Both the position numbers and the translations under genes were made by a program. From Clostridiales bacterium (lineage in GTDB: Bacteria > Bacillota > Clostridia > Oscillospirales > CAG-272), in assembly GCA_021202555.1 (NCBI GenBank), contig JAJQCT010000006.1, positions 33,079-97,078 on the forward strand: a stretch of 64,000 bases of DNA, in the 5' to 3' direction. Within the stretch, counting starts at the first letter, position 1, and each line of letters starts with the position of its first letter. Positions 1 to 8,650 of this stretch are shown one piece after another. The notes beneath the pieces are model-generated. The model had not been told where the DNA came from. It made no database searches and saw only the letters and a list, made by a program, of their open reading frames with translations.

Positions 1-18
1 TTGCGTCGTCAATGTCTT

Positions 19-348
19 GCGCTGCACCGTGAATATTGCGCTGCGCGCAATATTCACCAACTTGACGACTTCCATTTTGAATCCTTGATTAAAAATGGAA
101 TGTCTTTAAATCTGTGATTTATTTTTCAATGTTATGGTATCATAAAATAAAGCGCTGTAACGTGAATATTGCGCTGTGCGCAATATTCACCAACTTGAAG
201 AATGAATCTGCGATTCATTCTTCAATGTTATGGTATCATAAATTGAGCGCTGTAACGTGAATATTTTCCGCGAATCATAGATTCGCGGAAAATATTCACC
301 AACTTGAAGAATAAATCTATGATTTATTCTTCAATGTTATGATAGCAT
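19..348 (-). repeat. Tandem hairpin-leader repeats (three units)
   Basis: Three head-to-tail units of about 95-130 bp (roughly 19-150, 152-245 and 247-348). Read on the minus strand each unit has a -10-like box, a first hairpin (TTGAAGAAT...ATTCTTCAA, or a diverged version in the leftmost unit), a short GTTG linker, and a second hairpin (GTGAATATT...AATATTCAC), ending in GTTACAGCGC. Loop sequences vary between units while the arms are kept, which suggests selection on structure. No protein is encoded. Related copies lie near 7117, 44409, 47760 and 52319. Confidence 0.75.
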
Positions 349-367
349 ATTGGCGGCTTAAACTCAA
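339..367 (-). promoter_or_regulatory. Leftward sigma-A-like promoter at the edge of the repeat array
   Basis: On the minus strand TTGAGT (362-367) and TATCAT (339-344) are 17 bp apart. The first hairpin of the repeat begins at the expected transcription start, so the transcript would open with the stem-loop array and run left out of the window. It diverges from the promoter at 412-440. Confidence 0.55.
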
Positions 368-411
368 TCTTTTTTTGTGAATTTTGCACCAAAAATTTTT
401 TCGCTTTTTTC

Positions 412-440
412 TTGACAGAGCGGAATCAAAATAGTATAAT
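412..440 (+). promoter_or_regulatory. Consensus sigma-A promoter of the ABC operon
   Basis: TTGACA at 412-417 and TATAAT at 435-440 with a 17-bp spacer. It lies 40 bp before the TTG start at 480, which has AAGGAGGTG just upstream. Confidence 0.85.
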
Positions 441-479
441 CTTACGCGGAAAATAAAAAGCTCAAGGAGGTGAGATTCG

Positions 480-2822
480 TTGACAGAACTTGTTGACATA
501 CCGGAGGGCGTGAAATCAGCGCTTCTTGAAAAGGGCATTCCATACGAAACCGTTAAGCTCGCGGCAAAGACGGATCTCAACATAGACTGCGTTCCGTCAG
601 ACAATTACATATTCGTGACTGATACGGATCTGATTGTGCTTTCCGGCTCAATGACGGGACACGATGACGACGGAAACGGGAAATTCAGAAGAAAAACCGC
701 CGCCAAAGCGGCGCTTCATAAGAGAATCGAGCGCGCAAAATTCGAGGAGCTTTCCTACGAATATTATCCGCTTTCGGACTTTGACCGCTTTGACGTCGAG
801 GAAATGCTCTCCTCAGCGCGCATAACCGCGCGCAAAAAGCCGACGGAGAATGAAATTTCGTATTCGATTTTAATCTCGAACCTGTCGAACACGTATAAGA
901 CGGAGGCTTATAAGCTCGTCCGCCTCATAAACGCACAGATTGGGAGCGAGGGCGAGGATGAGCACACATACGAGGACGATGACGAAAAGGAGGAGCTTTT
1001 CTGCCCGAAATGCGGACGCAGATACGCCGATCCCGACCGAAAAATCTGCCCGCACTGCATGGACAGAGCAAGCTTACTAAAGCGCTTTTTCGGCTATTTT
1101 CTGCGCTATCGTGTGCAAATTGTCATTCTTGTGGCAACGCTTGTGGCAACATCTCTTCTCGGAATCCTTTCGCCCTACATATCGAGCGGATTTTACTACG
1201 ACGAGGTGCTTTCGGAGGAGGGCGAATTCTACGGTCAGCTTCTGCTCGTGATAGGGATAATCCTTGCCACGCACGTACTGTCGATGATAGTGAACATTAT
1301 CAATTCACTTGTCACCGCAGTCATAGCCGCAAACGTCGTTTACGACATGAAAAAGGAGATATTCGGTGCGATTGAGCGCCTCTCCGTCAGCTATTTCACA
1401 AACCGTCAGACGGGCGGACTTATGACACAGGTTGACAGGGATTCGAGAAACATATACTCATTTTTCATCGATACCATTCCCTATATGCTCGTGAACATAT
1501 GTCAGATAATCGGCATCATATTCATCATGTTCATCATGAGCTGGAAGCTCTCGCTGATTTCATTCTGCGTTGTCCCGATAGCAATCGTTTTTGTCAGATG
1601 GCTCTTCACCACCATGGATAAGCTCCATGCGAAGCGCTTCTCGGCATCTCGCTCGCTCAACTCTCTCCTTTCGGACGTACTCACGGGAATCCGCGTTGTA
1701 AAGGCGTTTTCAAAGGAAGAGGATGAATCGGAGCGCTTCCGCGGACGCAATGTGAGGGCGGCGGAGGCTGACCGCAAAGCGTCAAACTTCAACGCAACCG
1801 CGTTCCCGTTCGTCAATTTCCTGCTCTATCTCGGAAACATCTTTATTCTGGGCTTCGGCGGCTGGATGGTTATAAAGGGCTCGCTCACATACGGAAGCCT
1901 TCTCACATTCATCTCATACATGAATATGATATATAACCCGATGGTCTTCTTCGTCGATACCATATATCAGATGACAGACAGCATCAACTCAATGCAGCGT
2001 CTTTCCGAGATTATGGACGCGATTCCGGAGGTTTCCGAATCCGAAAATCCAACCTCTCTCGGAGAAGTAAAGGGTCACGTCGAGTTCAGGAACGTCGAGT
2101 TTTCGTATGAGAAAAACCGCAAAATCATCGACGGCATCAGCTTCGATATTGAGCCGGGCAAGATGATAGGAATCGTCGGTCACACAGGCGCGGGAAAATC
2201 AACGATAGCGAATCTCTTAATACGTCTTTACGACGTTTTGTCGGGCGAAATTCTGATAGACGGGGTGAATGTCAAGGAAATTCCCTTTGAGGAGCTTCGC
2301 CGCAACATCGCCATCGTATTGCAGGAGACGTATCTTTTCATGGGTACGATAAAGGACAACATCAAATACGCCTGCCCCGACGCCACGGATGAGGAGGTTG
2401 TCACCGCATCAAAGATAGCGGGAGCGCATGACTTCATAGTCAAGCTTCCCGACGGCTACAACACGATGATTGGACGCGGATATAAGGACCTTTCGGGCGG
2501 AGAGCGCCAAAGAGTTTCAATCGCGAGGGCGATTCTCTTAAATCCGAAAATCCTCATCATGGACGAGGCTACGGCTGCAATGGACACACAGACGGAGCGG
2601 CAGATTCAGTCGGCGCTTGAGCTTTTAATAAAGGGGCGCACGACGATAATGATAGCGCACAGGCTCTCAACCCTGCGCGACGCCGACAGCCTGATTGTAA
2701 TTGAAAACGGCAAAATGCCCGAATTCGGCACGCACGCCGAGCTGCTCAAAAAGCGCGGCATTTACTTTGACCTATACAAGATGCAGATGGAAGCGCTTCG
2801 CAACATAGGCATTGAAGGATAA
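480..2822 (+). CDS. ABC exporter (membrane plus ATPase half-transporter) with N-terminal zinc ribbon
   Basis: A 780-residue half-transporter of the type that fuses six membrane helices to one ATPase. About 170 N-terminal residues look like a soluble pre-domain, followed by a CxxC...CxxC zinc ribbon near residues 175-193, then the helices and the ATPase. Walker A (HTGAGKST), the signature LSGGERQR and Walker B (ILIMDEA) are intact. The start is TTG with a near-perfect Shine-Dalgarno. It is first in an operon with a DUF1854 gene and a second similar transporter, so the two half-transporters probably form a heterodimer. Substrate unknown; fused exporters of this kind carry lipids, peptides or drugs. 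Confidence 0.9.
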   Translation: MTELVDIPEGVKSALLEKGIPYETVKLAAKTDLNIDCVPSDNYIFVTDTDLIVLSGSMTGHDDDGNGKFRRKTAAKAALHKRIERAKFEELSYEYYPLSDFDRFDVEEMLSSARITARKKPTENEISYSILISNLSNTYKTEAYKLVRLINAQIGSEGEDEHTYEDDDEKEELFCPKCGRRYADPDRKICPHCMDRASLLKRFFGYFLRYRVQIVILVATLVATSLLGILSPYISSGFYYDEVLSEEGEFYGQLLLVIGIILATHVLSMIVNIINSLVTAVIAANVVYDMKKEIFGAIERLSVSYFTNRQTGGLMTQVDRDSRNIYSFFIDTIPYMLVNICQIIGIIFIMFIMSWKLSLISFCVVPIAIVFVRWLFTTMDKLHAKRFSASRSLNSLLSDVLTGIRVVKAFSKEEDESERFRGRNVRAAEADRKASNFNATAFPFVNFLLYLGNIFILGFGGWMVIKGSLTYGSLLTFISYMNMIYNPMVFFVDTIYQMTDSINSMQRLSEIMDAIPEVSESENPTSLGEVKGHVEFRNVEFSYEKNRKIIDGISFDIEPGKMIGIVGHTGAGKSTIANLLIRLYDVLSGEILIDGVNVKEIPFEELRRNIAIVLQETYLFMGTIKDNIKYACPDATDEEVVTASKIAGAHDFIVKLPDGYNTMIGRGYKDLSGGERQRVSIARAILLNPKILIMDEATAAMDTQTERQIQSALELLIKGRTTIMIAHRLSTLRDADSLIVIENGKMPEFGTHAELLKKRGIYFDLYKMQMEALRNIGIEG

Positions 2823-2832
2823 GGAGGAACGC

Positions 2833-3408
2833 ATGACTGATACAGAAAAAAACAAAGGCGATATGGCGTCTCTTTCGGACGTTGTATCGATAACATACCT
2901 CACAAAAGAAAATGCGGTCTTCAAGCACGAGGGAGACTTCCTCTCGCTTGATGTAACGCTTCCCGAAACGACAAGCCCGAGCGGCGAGGTTGAGGGCGGT
3001 CAGAAATACTACGAGCGGATATATCTTCACCGCTCCTTCCCATATGACCATCCCTATAAGTTCATTTCGGTTCTCGACCATGACAACGTGGAAATCGGCT
3101 TGATTTCGGACATCAGCGACTTCGACGGCGAGGTTCACGATATGCTCAAAGCCGAAATCGACCGCAAATATTACGCTCCCGTAATAACAAAAATCCTCTC
3201 CGTCAAGGAGCGCTACGGCTACTCGTATTGGGAGGTCATAGCGGATGACCTGAAGGTTTCCTTCGCTGTACGCGATACATACCGCTCGATTATAAGGGTA
3301 ACGCACACGCATATCTTCATAAAGGACAGCGACGCGAACAGATATGAAATCAAGGACACGGAGGCGCTCGACCGCAAAAGCTATAAAAAAATCGAGCTTT
3401 ATCTCTGA
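2833..3408 (+). CDS. DUF1854 family protein
   Basis: A 191-residue soluble protein matching the DUF1854 family, which is known mainly as a companion of ABC exporters, including one associated with cyanophycin metabolism in proteobacteria. The ATG at 2833 is chosen over an earlier in-frame start because AAGGAGGAACGC immediately precedes it. The gene begins 10 bp after the first transporter and its stop is followed after 15 bp by the start of the second. This strict sandwiching suggests an accessory or regulatory subunit of the transporter. The molecular function is not known and nothing in the sequence indicates catalysis. Confidence 0.75.
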   Translation: MTDTEKNKGDMASLSDVVSITYLTKENAVFKHEGDFLSLDVTLPETTSPSGEVEGGQKYYERIYLHRSFPYDHPYKFISVLDHDNVEIGLISDISDFDGEVHDMLKAEIDRKYYAPVITKILSVKERYGYSYWEVIADDLKVSFAVRDTYRSIIRVTHTHIFIKDSDANRYEIKDTEALDRKSYKKIELYL

Positions 3409-3423
3409 TTGGAGGCGATAACC

Positions 3424-5658
3424 TTGAGCGAAAGACTTGAGCTTGCCTCGCGGCTCTGCAAACTCAATCCCGACATAAAAGAGGAGGATGTCACCGTCGC
3501 CTTCGGGTATGACCTGAAGCCCGACGCGGGCACATCCCCGACGGAAGGGTTTGTCGCCGTGACGGCAGATAAAATCTACATCTACGAGCATGACGTGCTT
3601 TTGAAAACGTACAATACGGACGACGTTGACGAATACTTTTTCACGTCGGGTGTCGGCTGCGTTTTCGCCGAATGCTCACTTAAAACGGGCGGTCACGTGC
3701 TTTTATGCCGCGCCACCATGGGACACATCGATGTAATCTCATCTATAGTATGGCAGCTTAACCGCCAGAAAAAGGGCGCCGCATACAGCTACAGATATGA
3801 AAAGGACGTCGATGTCAAGTGTCCCACCTGCGGACGCCGCTATCCGCCCGGCTCCCACATATGCCCGCACTGCGCAAAAAAAGCGGGATACCTGCGCCGC
3901 ATCTGGGACATTGCAAAAAAGTATAAGTGGTATATCCTTCTGATGTCAGTCCTTTACTTTATTGCCTCCCTGCTTGAGCTGGTGCCGCCTATGATAAACA
4001 GAATCCTCGTTGACTCCTATATCACAGCCGAGGATGCGGCGGAGCTTTCCCTCACAAATCAGTTTTTCATCGGATTTGTAAGCGTTGTTTCGGCGCTGCT
4101 TGTCGTGAATATCATATCGCGTGTTCTCGGTGTCGGGCGCTCCGTTCTGGCAAACAACGTCGCGACAAAGATAACTGTTGACCTGCGCAACATGGTGTTT
4201 GAAAAGATTCAGAAGCTCTCCGTCTCGCGCATTTCAAAGCGCACCGCGGGCGAGCTTATGACGAGAGTTTCAAACGACACCGCTCAGCTTCAAAGCTTCA
4301 TTTCAAGCGACATCGGCACGATGATTCAGTATCTGCTCGTCTTTCTGGTCGTCGGAGGAATACTCTTCGCGTATGACTGGAGCTTAGCGCTTCTGATTCT
4401 CATCCCCCTGCCGATAGTGATGTTCGCAAACTACGTTTTCCGCTCAAAAATGGGCAGCCTCTTCCACCGTCAATGGCAGATGGACTCGCGTGCCAGCACG
4501 ATTCTGCATGATATATTCAGCGGAATCCGCGTCGTAAAGGCGTTCGGAATGGAAAAACGCGAGGGCGAGAGATTTGATGAGGCGACTGAAAACGTCAGAA
4601 AAGCGCAGATTAAAAGCGAGACGTTCTTTGCCGTATACCAGCCCTTAATATCATTTTTCATGGGAATCGGCGAGTTTTTCCTTCTCTACTATGTGGGAAA
4701 TAAGATTCTCGGCGGAGAGATGACTCTCGGCGAGATGTCGCAGTTCACCTCGTATGTGTCGATTATATACGGACCTCTCCGCTGGCTCTCGATGTTCCCG
4801 CGCCGCTGGGAGCGCACGATGACAAGCGTCGTCAAAATATTCGACATTGTGGATGAGGAGCTTGACGTATTCGACAAGGATAACGCACTCGACCTCGATA
4901 TTCAGGGATATATCGACTTTGAAAACGTCGCGTTCGGCTACGACAGCGGAAACAACGTGCTGCACGACATAAGCTTCAAGGTAGAACCGGGTGAATTTAT
5001 CGGAATTGTCGGACGCTCCGGCGTCGGAAAATCAACGCTCATCAATCTGGTGATGCGCCTTTACGACGCGGACGACGGAGTAATCAAAATCGACGGTCAC
5101 AACATAAAGGACATCTCGCAGTCTTCCCTGCGCTCGCAGATAGGCGTTGTGCTTCAGGAAACATTCCTGTTTTCAGGTACGATATACGATAATATCGCAT
5201 ACGCGAAGCCCGATGCGACGCGCGATGAGGTTATCGCGGCGGCAAAGCTTGCGGGAGCGCATTCGTTCATCATGAAGATGCCTGACGCATATAACGAGCG
5301 CGTCGGCGAACACGGTCACACGCTTTCGGGCGGAGAGCGCCAGAGAATCGCGATCGCGCGCGCGCTGCTGCACGACCCGAAAATACTCATTCTCGATGAG
5401 GCAACGGCGTCGCTCGACACGGAAACGGAGCGTCAGATTCAGGACGCGCTTCAGGTGCTTTCAAAGAACCGCACAACTCTTGCCATAGCGCACAGGCTTT
5501 CAACACTCAGGAATGCGACGCGCTTGATTGTCCTTGATAAGGGGACGATTGCAGAGGTCGGAACGCACGACGAGCTTATGCGCAAAAAAGGAATTTACTA
5601 CGGGCTTGTCATGGCACAGCGTCAGATGTCTCGCATGGCACCTAAAAACGCTTCGTAA
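3424..5658 (+). CDS. ABC exporter, second half-transporter with zinc ribbon
   Basis: About 744 residues with the same order as the first transporter: soluble N-terminal domain, zinc ribbon (CPTCG...CPHC, near residues 132-150), six-helix membrane domain and ATPase. Walker A (GRSGVGKST), signature LSGGERQR and Walker B (ILILDEA) are all intact, so both ATP sites of a heterodimer could be active. The TTG at 3424 is preferred to the in-frame TTG at 3409 because GGAGG lies 8 bp upstream of it. It is the last gene of the operon, followed by a hairpin terminator. Substrate not inferable. Confidence 0.88.
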   Translation: MSERLELASRLCKLNPDIKEEDVTVAFGYDLKPDAGTSPTEGFVAVTADKIYIYEHDVLLKTYNTDDVDEYFFTSGVGCVFAECSLKTGGHVLLCRATMGHIDVISSIVWQLNRQKKGAAYSYRYEKDVDVKCPTCGRRYPPGSHICPHCAKKAGYLRRIWDIAKKYKWYILLMSVLYFIASLLELVPPMINRILVDSYITAEDAAELSLTNQFFIGFVSVVSALLVVNIISRVLGVGRSVLANNVATKITVDLRNMVFEKIQKLSVSRISKRTAGELMTRVSNDTAQLQSFISSDIGTMIQYLLVFLVVGGILFAYDWSLALLILIPLPIVMFANYVFRSKMGSLFHRQWQMDSRASTILHDIFSGIRVVKAFGMEKREGERFDEATENVRKAQIKSETFFAVYQPLISFFMGIGEFFLLYYVGNKILGGEMTLGEMSQFTSYVSIIYGPLRWLSMFPRRWERTMTSVVKIFDIVDEELDVFDKDNALDLDIQGYIDFENVAFGYDSGNNVLHDISFKVEPGEFIGIVGRSGVGKSTLINLVMRLYDADDGVIKIDGHNIKDISQSSLRSQIGVVLQETFLFSGTIYDNIAYAKPDATRDEVIAAAKLAGAHSFIMKMPDAYNERVGEHGHTLSGGERQRIAIARALLHDPKILILDEATASLDTETERQIQDALQVLSKNRTTLAIAHRLSTLRNATRLIVLDKGTIAEVGTHDELMRKKGIYYGLVMAQRQMSRMAPKNAS

Positions 5659-5695
5659 AAGCGAAAACACGAAAAATTTCAAAATAGCGAACAAA

Positions 5696-5727
5696 GCCTC
5701 CGGAAGGCAGTCTCCCGGAGGCTTTAT
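5696..5727. terminator. Rho-independent terminator after the ABC operon
   Basis: GCCTCCGG (5696-5703) pairs with CCGGAGGC (5715-5722), followed by TTTATT. It sits between convergent genes and has A-rich sequence on the other side, so it may serve both directions. Confidence 0.75.
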
Positions 5728-5751
5728 TATTGTGCTTTTAATGCGCTGTCT

Positions 5752-5946
5752 TCAGCTCATCCATTCCGAAACATTGTGCATCATCGTTCCGACAGCGTCA
5801 ATCGCGTGACTTGCGCTCTTTTTGAGCTTCTTTTTCTTCGTCGGCATCATGGATGCCGACGCCGCACCAACTGCGGCACCGATTGTGCTGCCGATGACAA
5901 GTCCCGTCATGATTCCCTTTGAAGATTTTCCTGCCGACTCAAACAT
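5752..5946 (-). CDS. Small glycine-zipper-like membrane protein, 64 aa
   Basis: A short protein with one hydrophobic, glycine- and alanine-rich segment (about residues 12-32) followed by a lysine cluster (KKKKLKK), the layout of YtxH-like or glycine-zipper proteins. CGGAGG lies at good distance before the ATG. It stands alone on the minus strand between convergent units. Membrane association is inferred from composition; the function is unknown. Confidence 0.6.
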   Translation of the reverse strand: MFESAGKSSKGIMTGLVIGSTIGAAVGAASASMMPTKKKKLKKSASHAIDAVGTMMHNVSEWMS

Positions 5947-6087
5947 GACAAAATCCTCCGTACCGATTTTCAGCTAATATCTTTCTTTTCTCGTTTCTTC
6001 TCATTTTTCTCGCCCGTTTTATTTTGCCGCATTTAATGCGCGATATTCAATGAAAATTTTTTTGTGGATTTTGTTTTCAGGCGTTCA

Positions 6088-6546
6088 TCAAATCCGCTTC
6101 AGTTCGCATTCAAAGCCGTTTGTGTCAGTAGTTATCACGCCGTAGCTTCTGCCATATGCAAGACTGCCGGGATTTAAGACGTGAATCCCGTTTTTCACAC
6201 TGTATACGGCGCGGTGAGTATGTCCATAAAGCAAAATATTTGCGCCCGCGCGGGCAGCCGCCTCAAGCATTATGGAATCTGTCTGCTTCGCCATGTATTT
6301 GTGACCGTGAGTGACGAAAATCGACGCCGCGCCGTATTTAAGCGAAAGCGATACGGGAGCATCGGAAAAAATATCGCAGTTCCCGGCAACTGACACAAAC
6401 CCCACAGCCGGAAACCGGCGCGACACAAAATCGACGTCGCGAACACCGTCACCGCAAAAAATCACTGTATCGGGATGCTCAAGGCTAACCGTATCGGAAA
6501 GCGAGTCAACATCTCCGTGTACATCCGAAACAATCAAAAGCTTCAT
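6088..6546 (-). CDS. YfcE/MJ0936-family metallophosphoesterase
   Basis: At 152 residues this is the usual length for the small calcineurin-like phosphodiesterases. The metal ligands are present in order: SDVHGD at the N-terminus, GDG, GNCD, THGH and YGHTHR. Family members hydrolyse model phosphodiesters; the physiological substrate is generally unknown. The gene lies 30 bp downstream of the cyclophilin gene on the same strand, so they are probably cotranscribed. Confidence 0.85.
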   Translation of the reverse strand: MKLLIVSDVHGDVDSLSDTVSLEHPDTVIFCGDGVRDVDFVSRRFPAVGFVSVAGNCDIFSDAPVSLSLKYGAASIFVTHGHKYMAKQTDSIMLEAAARAGANILLYGHTHRAVYSVKNGIHVLNPGSLAYGRSYGVITTDTNGFECELKRI

Positions 6547-6576
6547 GTATAAACCACTTCCGTATAGTTTGATTTT

Positions 6577-7047
6577 TTACGAAAGCGTTATTTTTTTTAT
6601 TGTCACGGGCGTTTTAGGCTTGTCGTTTCTGTCTGTCGGAACGGCGGCGATTTCGTCAACGACATCCATACCCTCGATTACGTGTCCGAACGCCGCGTAC
6701 TGACCGTCAAGATAAGGCGCGTCGCCGTGCATGATGAAAAACTGCGAGGATGCCGAGTTAGGATTTTGCGAGCGCGCCATCGAAATTACGCCGCGCTTAT
6801 GCGAAATTGGATTGTTGACGCCGTTTGAGGCAAATTCGCCTTTGATTCTCTGCTCGGAGCCTCCCATGCCGTTGCCGAGCGGGTCTCCGCCCTGAATCAT
6901 GAATCCGCTTATTACCCTGTGAAAGGTAAGACCGTCGTAAAATCCGCGCTTTACAAGCCCCTCGAAATTTGCCGTCGTGATTGGCGCATCCTTTGCCGAA
7001 AGCTCCAGCTTTATGATTCCGCCGTTTTCCATTTCAATTGTAACCAT
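6577..7047 (-). CDS. Peptidyl-prolyl cis-trans isomerase, cyclophilin type
   Basis: A compact 156-residue cyclophilin without signal peptide, so a cytoplasmic proline isomerase. Typical segments are TFHRVISGFMIQGGDP, the SMAR and SQFFI blocks and FGHVIEGMDVV. The active-site Arg is in FHRV and the Gln-Phe pair in SQFFI. AAAGGAG precedes the ATG. A probable promoter lies about 165 bp upstream at the end of a hairpin repeat (7209-7237), giving a long structured leader. It is followed by the phosphodiesterase gene. Confidence 0.92.
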   Translation of the reverse strand: MVTIEMENGGIIKLELSAKDAPITTANFEGLVKRGFYDGLTFHRVISGFMIQGGDPLGNGMGGSEQRIKGEFASNGVNNPISHKRGVISMARSQNPNSASSQFFIMHGDAPYLDGQYAAFGHVIEGMDVVDEIAAVPTDRNDKPKTPVTIKKITLS

Positions 7048-7116
7048 TCTTCGATATTCTCCTTTGAGTATAAAATGTGCCGCGAAGCGCAGGCATTATT
7101 TACCGTATTTTGTCAA

Positions 7117-7219
7117 GCGCTATACCGTGAATATTGAAAATAAATCTATGATTGATTTTCGATATTCACCAACTTGAAGAATGAATCTGCGATTCATTCT
7201 TCAATGTTATTATACCATA
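7117..7219 (-). repeat. Hairpin-leader repeat upstream of the cyclophilin gene
   Basis: One copy of the family seen at 19-348. It has the same GCGC...GTGAATATT...AATATTCACCAACTTG hairpin pair and ends in the ATTCTTCAATGTTAT hairpin arm. On the minus strand it would lie in the 5' leader of the cyclophilin transcript. Confidence 0.7.
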
Positions 7220-7237
7220 AAATGCGATTCAATGCAA
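7209..7237 (-). promoter_or_regulatory. Sigma-A promoter at repeat edge (cyclophilin operon)
   Basis: On the minus strand TTGCAT (7232-7237) and TATAAT (7209-7214) are 17 bp apart. The hairpin starts at the predicted transcription start, as in the other repeat copies. Confidence 0.6.
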
Positions 7238-7284
7238 ATATTCGATTCTAATCAATGATTAGAAATGATTAGAATCGAATATTT

Positions 7285-7543
7285 GACAGACTTAAGAAAT
7301 GGGCTATGCCCGTTTCTTAATGCCTTATTATGTCATATCGAGCGCAAAACCGCAAATATTCGGTTTGAATCTATGATTCAAGCCGAATATTTGACAGACT
7401 TAAGAAACGGGCTATGCCCGTTTCTTAATGTCTTATTACGTCATATCGAGCGCAAAACCGCAAATATTCGGTTTGAATCTATGATTCAAGCCGAATATTT
7501 GACAGACTTAAGAAATGGGCTATGCCCGTTTCTTAATGTCTTA
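7285..7543. repeat. 108-bp tandem direct repeat (two full copies plus a partial third)
   Basis: Copies begin at 7285, 7393 and 7501 with the same GACAGACTTAAGAAA opening. The period is exactly 108 bp and very few positions differ. Each unit contains two palindromes: AAGAAACGGGC..GCCCGTTTCTT, and AATATTCGG...CCGAATATT around a GAATC..GATTC core. Since 108 is divisible by three, a spurious repetitive reading frame runs through it. A single diverged copy in the opposite orientation is at 47760. No gene is present in 7220-7550. Confidence 0.85.
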
Positions 7544-7550
7544 AAAAGTA

Positions 7551-7579
7551 CTCTCTCTCCGCCCGAAACGGAGAGAGAG
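7551..7579 (-). terminator. Terminator of spo0A
   Basis: CTCTCTCTCCG (7551-7561) pairs perfectly with CGGAGAGAGAG (7569-7579). On the minus strand it is followed by TACTTTTT, directly after the spo0A stop. Confidence 0.8.
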
Positions 7580-7584
7580 CGCGT

Positions 7585-8373
7585 TCAATCGTACATTTTA
7601 TATTTGAGACGAAGGTTGTCCGCTATCATGGCTATAAATTCCGAATTTGTGGGCTTTCCCCGACTGTTCTGTATCGTGTAGCCGAAATAGGAATTGAGCG
7701 TATCGACGTCGCCCCTGTCCCATGCCACCTCGATTGCATGGCGTATCGCGCGCTCGACGCGCGAGGTCGTCGTCGAATATTTTTTTGCCACCGACGGATA
7801 AAGCACCTTTGTCACCGAATTTATGACGTCGCTGTCGCGTATCGTCATTAGAATTGCCGTGCGCAGGTACTGATACCCCTTGATGTGCGCGGGTACGCCG
7901 ATTTGGTGTATAATCTTCGTCACCTGTGCTTCAAGGTCGGGAGGAGATGTCCCCTCGGCGGTGTTCTTTTCCGTGTCATTTGACGACACGTATGTTTGCT
8001 CCGTCAGCGACCTTATGTGTCCGATAAGGCTCGTAAAATCGAGCGGCTTGATAAGGCAGAGAGACGCTCCCGCGCTCATCGCGTCAAGCAGAATATTCTG
8101 ATTTGAAACGAGAGATACGATTATGAAAATCGGTCGCTTCGCGTCGCGGTACTGGGACTTGTACGTTCTGATAAGCCCCACTCCGTCAAGCTTGGAAAGC
8201 CAGATGTCTGCAATGACGACGTCAGGATGCGTCGATTTGATTTTCGCCAGAGCGTCCTCGCCGTTATACGCTTCATCCGTCGAGCGAAATCCCGCTCTTA
8301 CGAGCGCGTCTCTGCATTTTCTTCGTGCCTCGCCGTTCTCGTCGGCGATAAGAATTTTTATGTTTTGATCCAT
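7585..8373 (-). CDS. spo0A: Sporulation master regulator Spo0A
   Basis: 262 residues, the normal Spo0A length. An N-terminal receiver domain has acidic residues D11/E12, the phospho-acceptor D56 (IADIW), and the conserved Lys in IKPLDF. The C-terminal DNA-binding domain is very typical: [31 protein letters not shown] and [10 protein letters not shown]. The ATG at 8373 is chosen over upstream in-frame starts because the family begins there and GGGGTGA precedes it. In the family, phosphorylated Spo0A binds TGTCGAA-type boxes and commits the cell to sporulation. Unlike most Firmicutes it does not adjoin spoIVB, which lies about 37 kb away here. Confidence 0.97.
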   Translation of the reverse strand: MDQNIKILIADENGEARRKCRDALVRAGFRSTDEAYNGEDALAKIKSTHPDVVIADIWLSKLDGVGLIRTYKSQYRDAKRPIFIIVSLVSNQNILLDAMSAGASLCLIKPLDFTSLIGHIRSLTEQTYVSSNDTEKNTAEGTSPPDLEAQVTKIIHQIGVPAHIKGYQYLRTAILMTIRDSDVINSVTKVLYPSVAKKYSTTTSRVERAIRHAIEVAWDRGDVDTLNSYFGYTIQNSRGKPTNSEFIAMIADNLRLKYKMYD

Positions 8374-8592
8374 TTCCGTCACCCCATGAAGATGTTTTAT
8401 TGACATAGAATATGATACCACAAGTTCCATCAATTTACAAGAGGGCGATGGCAAAAAATTGCAGAAAATTTTCTCGCGCTTTTCACTCCAAAATTGGGCA
8501 ATATGACAAGCTGCCCCAACAATTTTGTCGCGAATTGACTAAAAAAAGCGTTTTTTCGGCGCGAATGATGCATAATGACATATAAAATTGAA

Positions 8593-8632
8593 AATCCCCG
8601 ACTATGCTTTAATTTGACATAGGTCGGGGATT
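8593..8632 (-). terminator. Terminator of the ThyX-like gene
   Basis: AATCCCCGAC (8593-8602) pairs with GTCGGGGATT (8623-8632), and a second short stem (CTATG/CATAG) lies inside. On the minus strand TTTTCAATTTT follows. Confidence 0.75.
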
Positions 8633-8650
8633 ATGAGCGTTATTCGACCG

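Noticed and set aside
2746..3591. 281-residue frame antisense to the DUF1854 gene
   Set aside because: It overlaps three coherent operon genes and lacks any start signal.
7285..7543. CRISPR array
   Set aside because: The whole 108-bp unit repeats; there are no unique spacers and no cas genes.
7265..7681. Open frame encoding a repetitive 138-residue protein
   Set aside because: It exists only because the 108-bp repeat has a length divisible by three. It runs antisense into spo0A and has no ribosome site.
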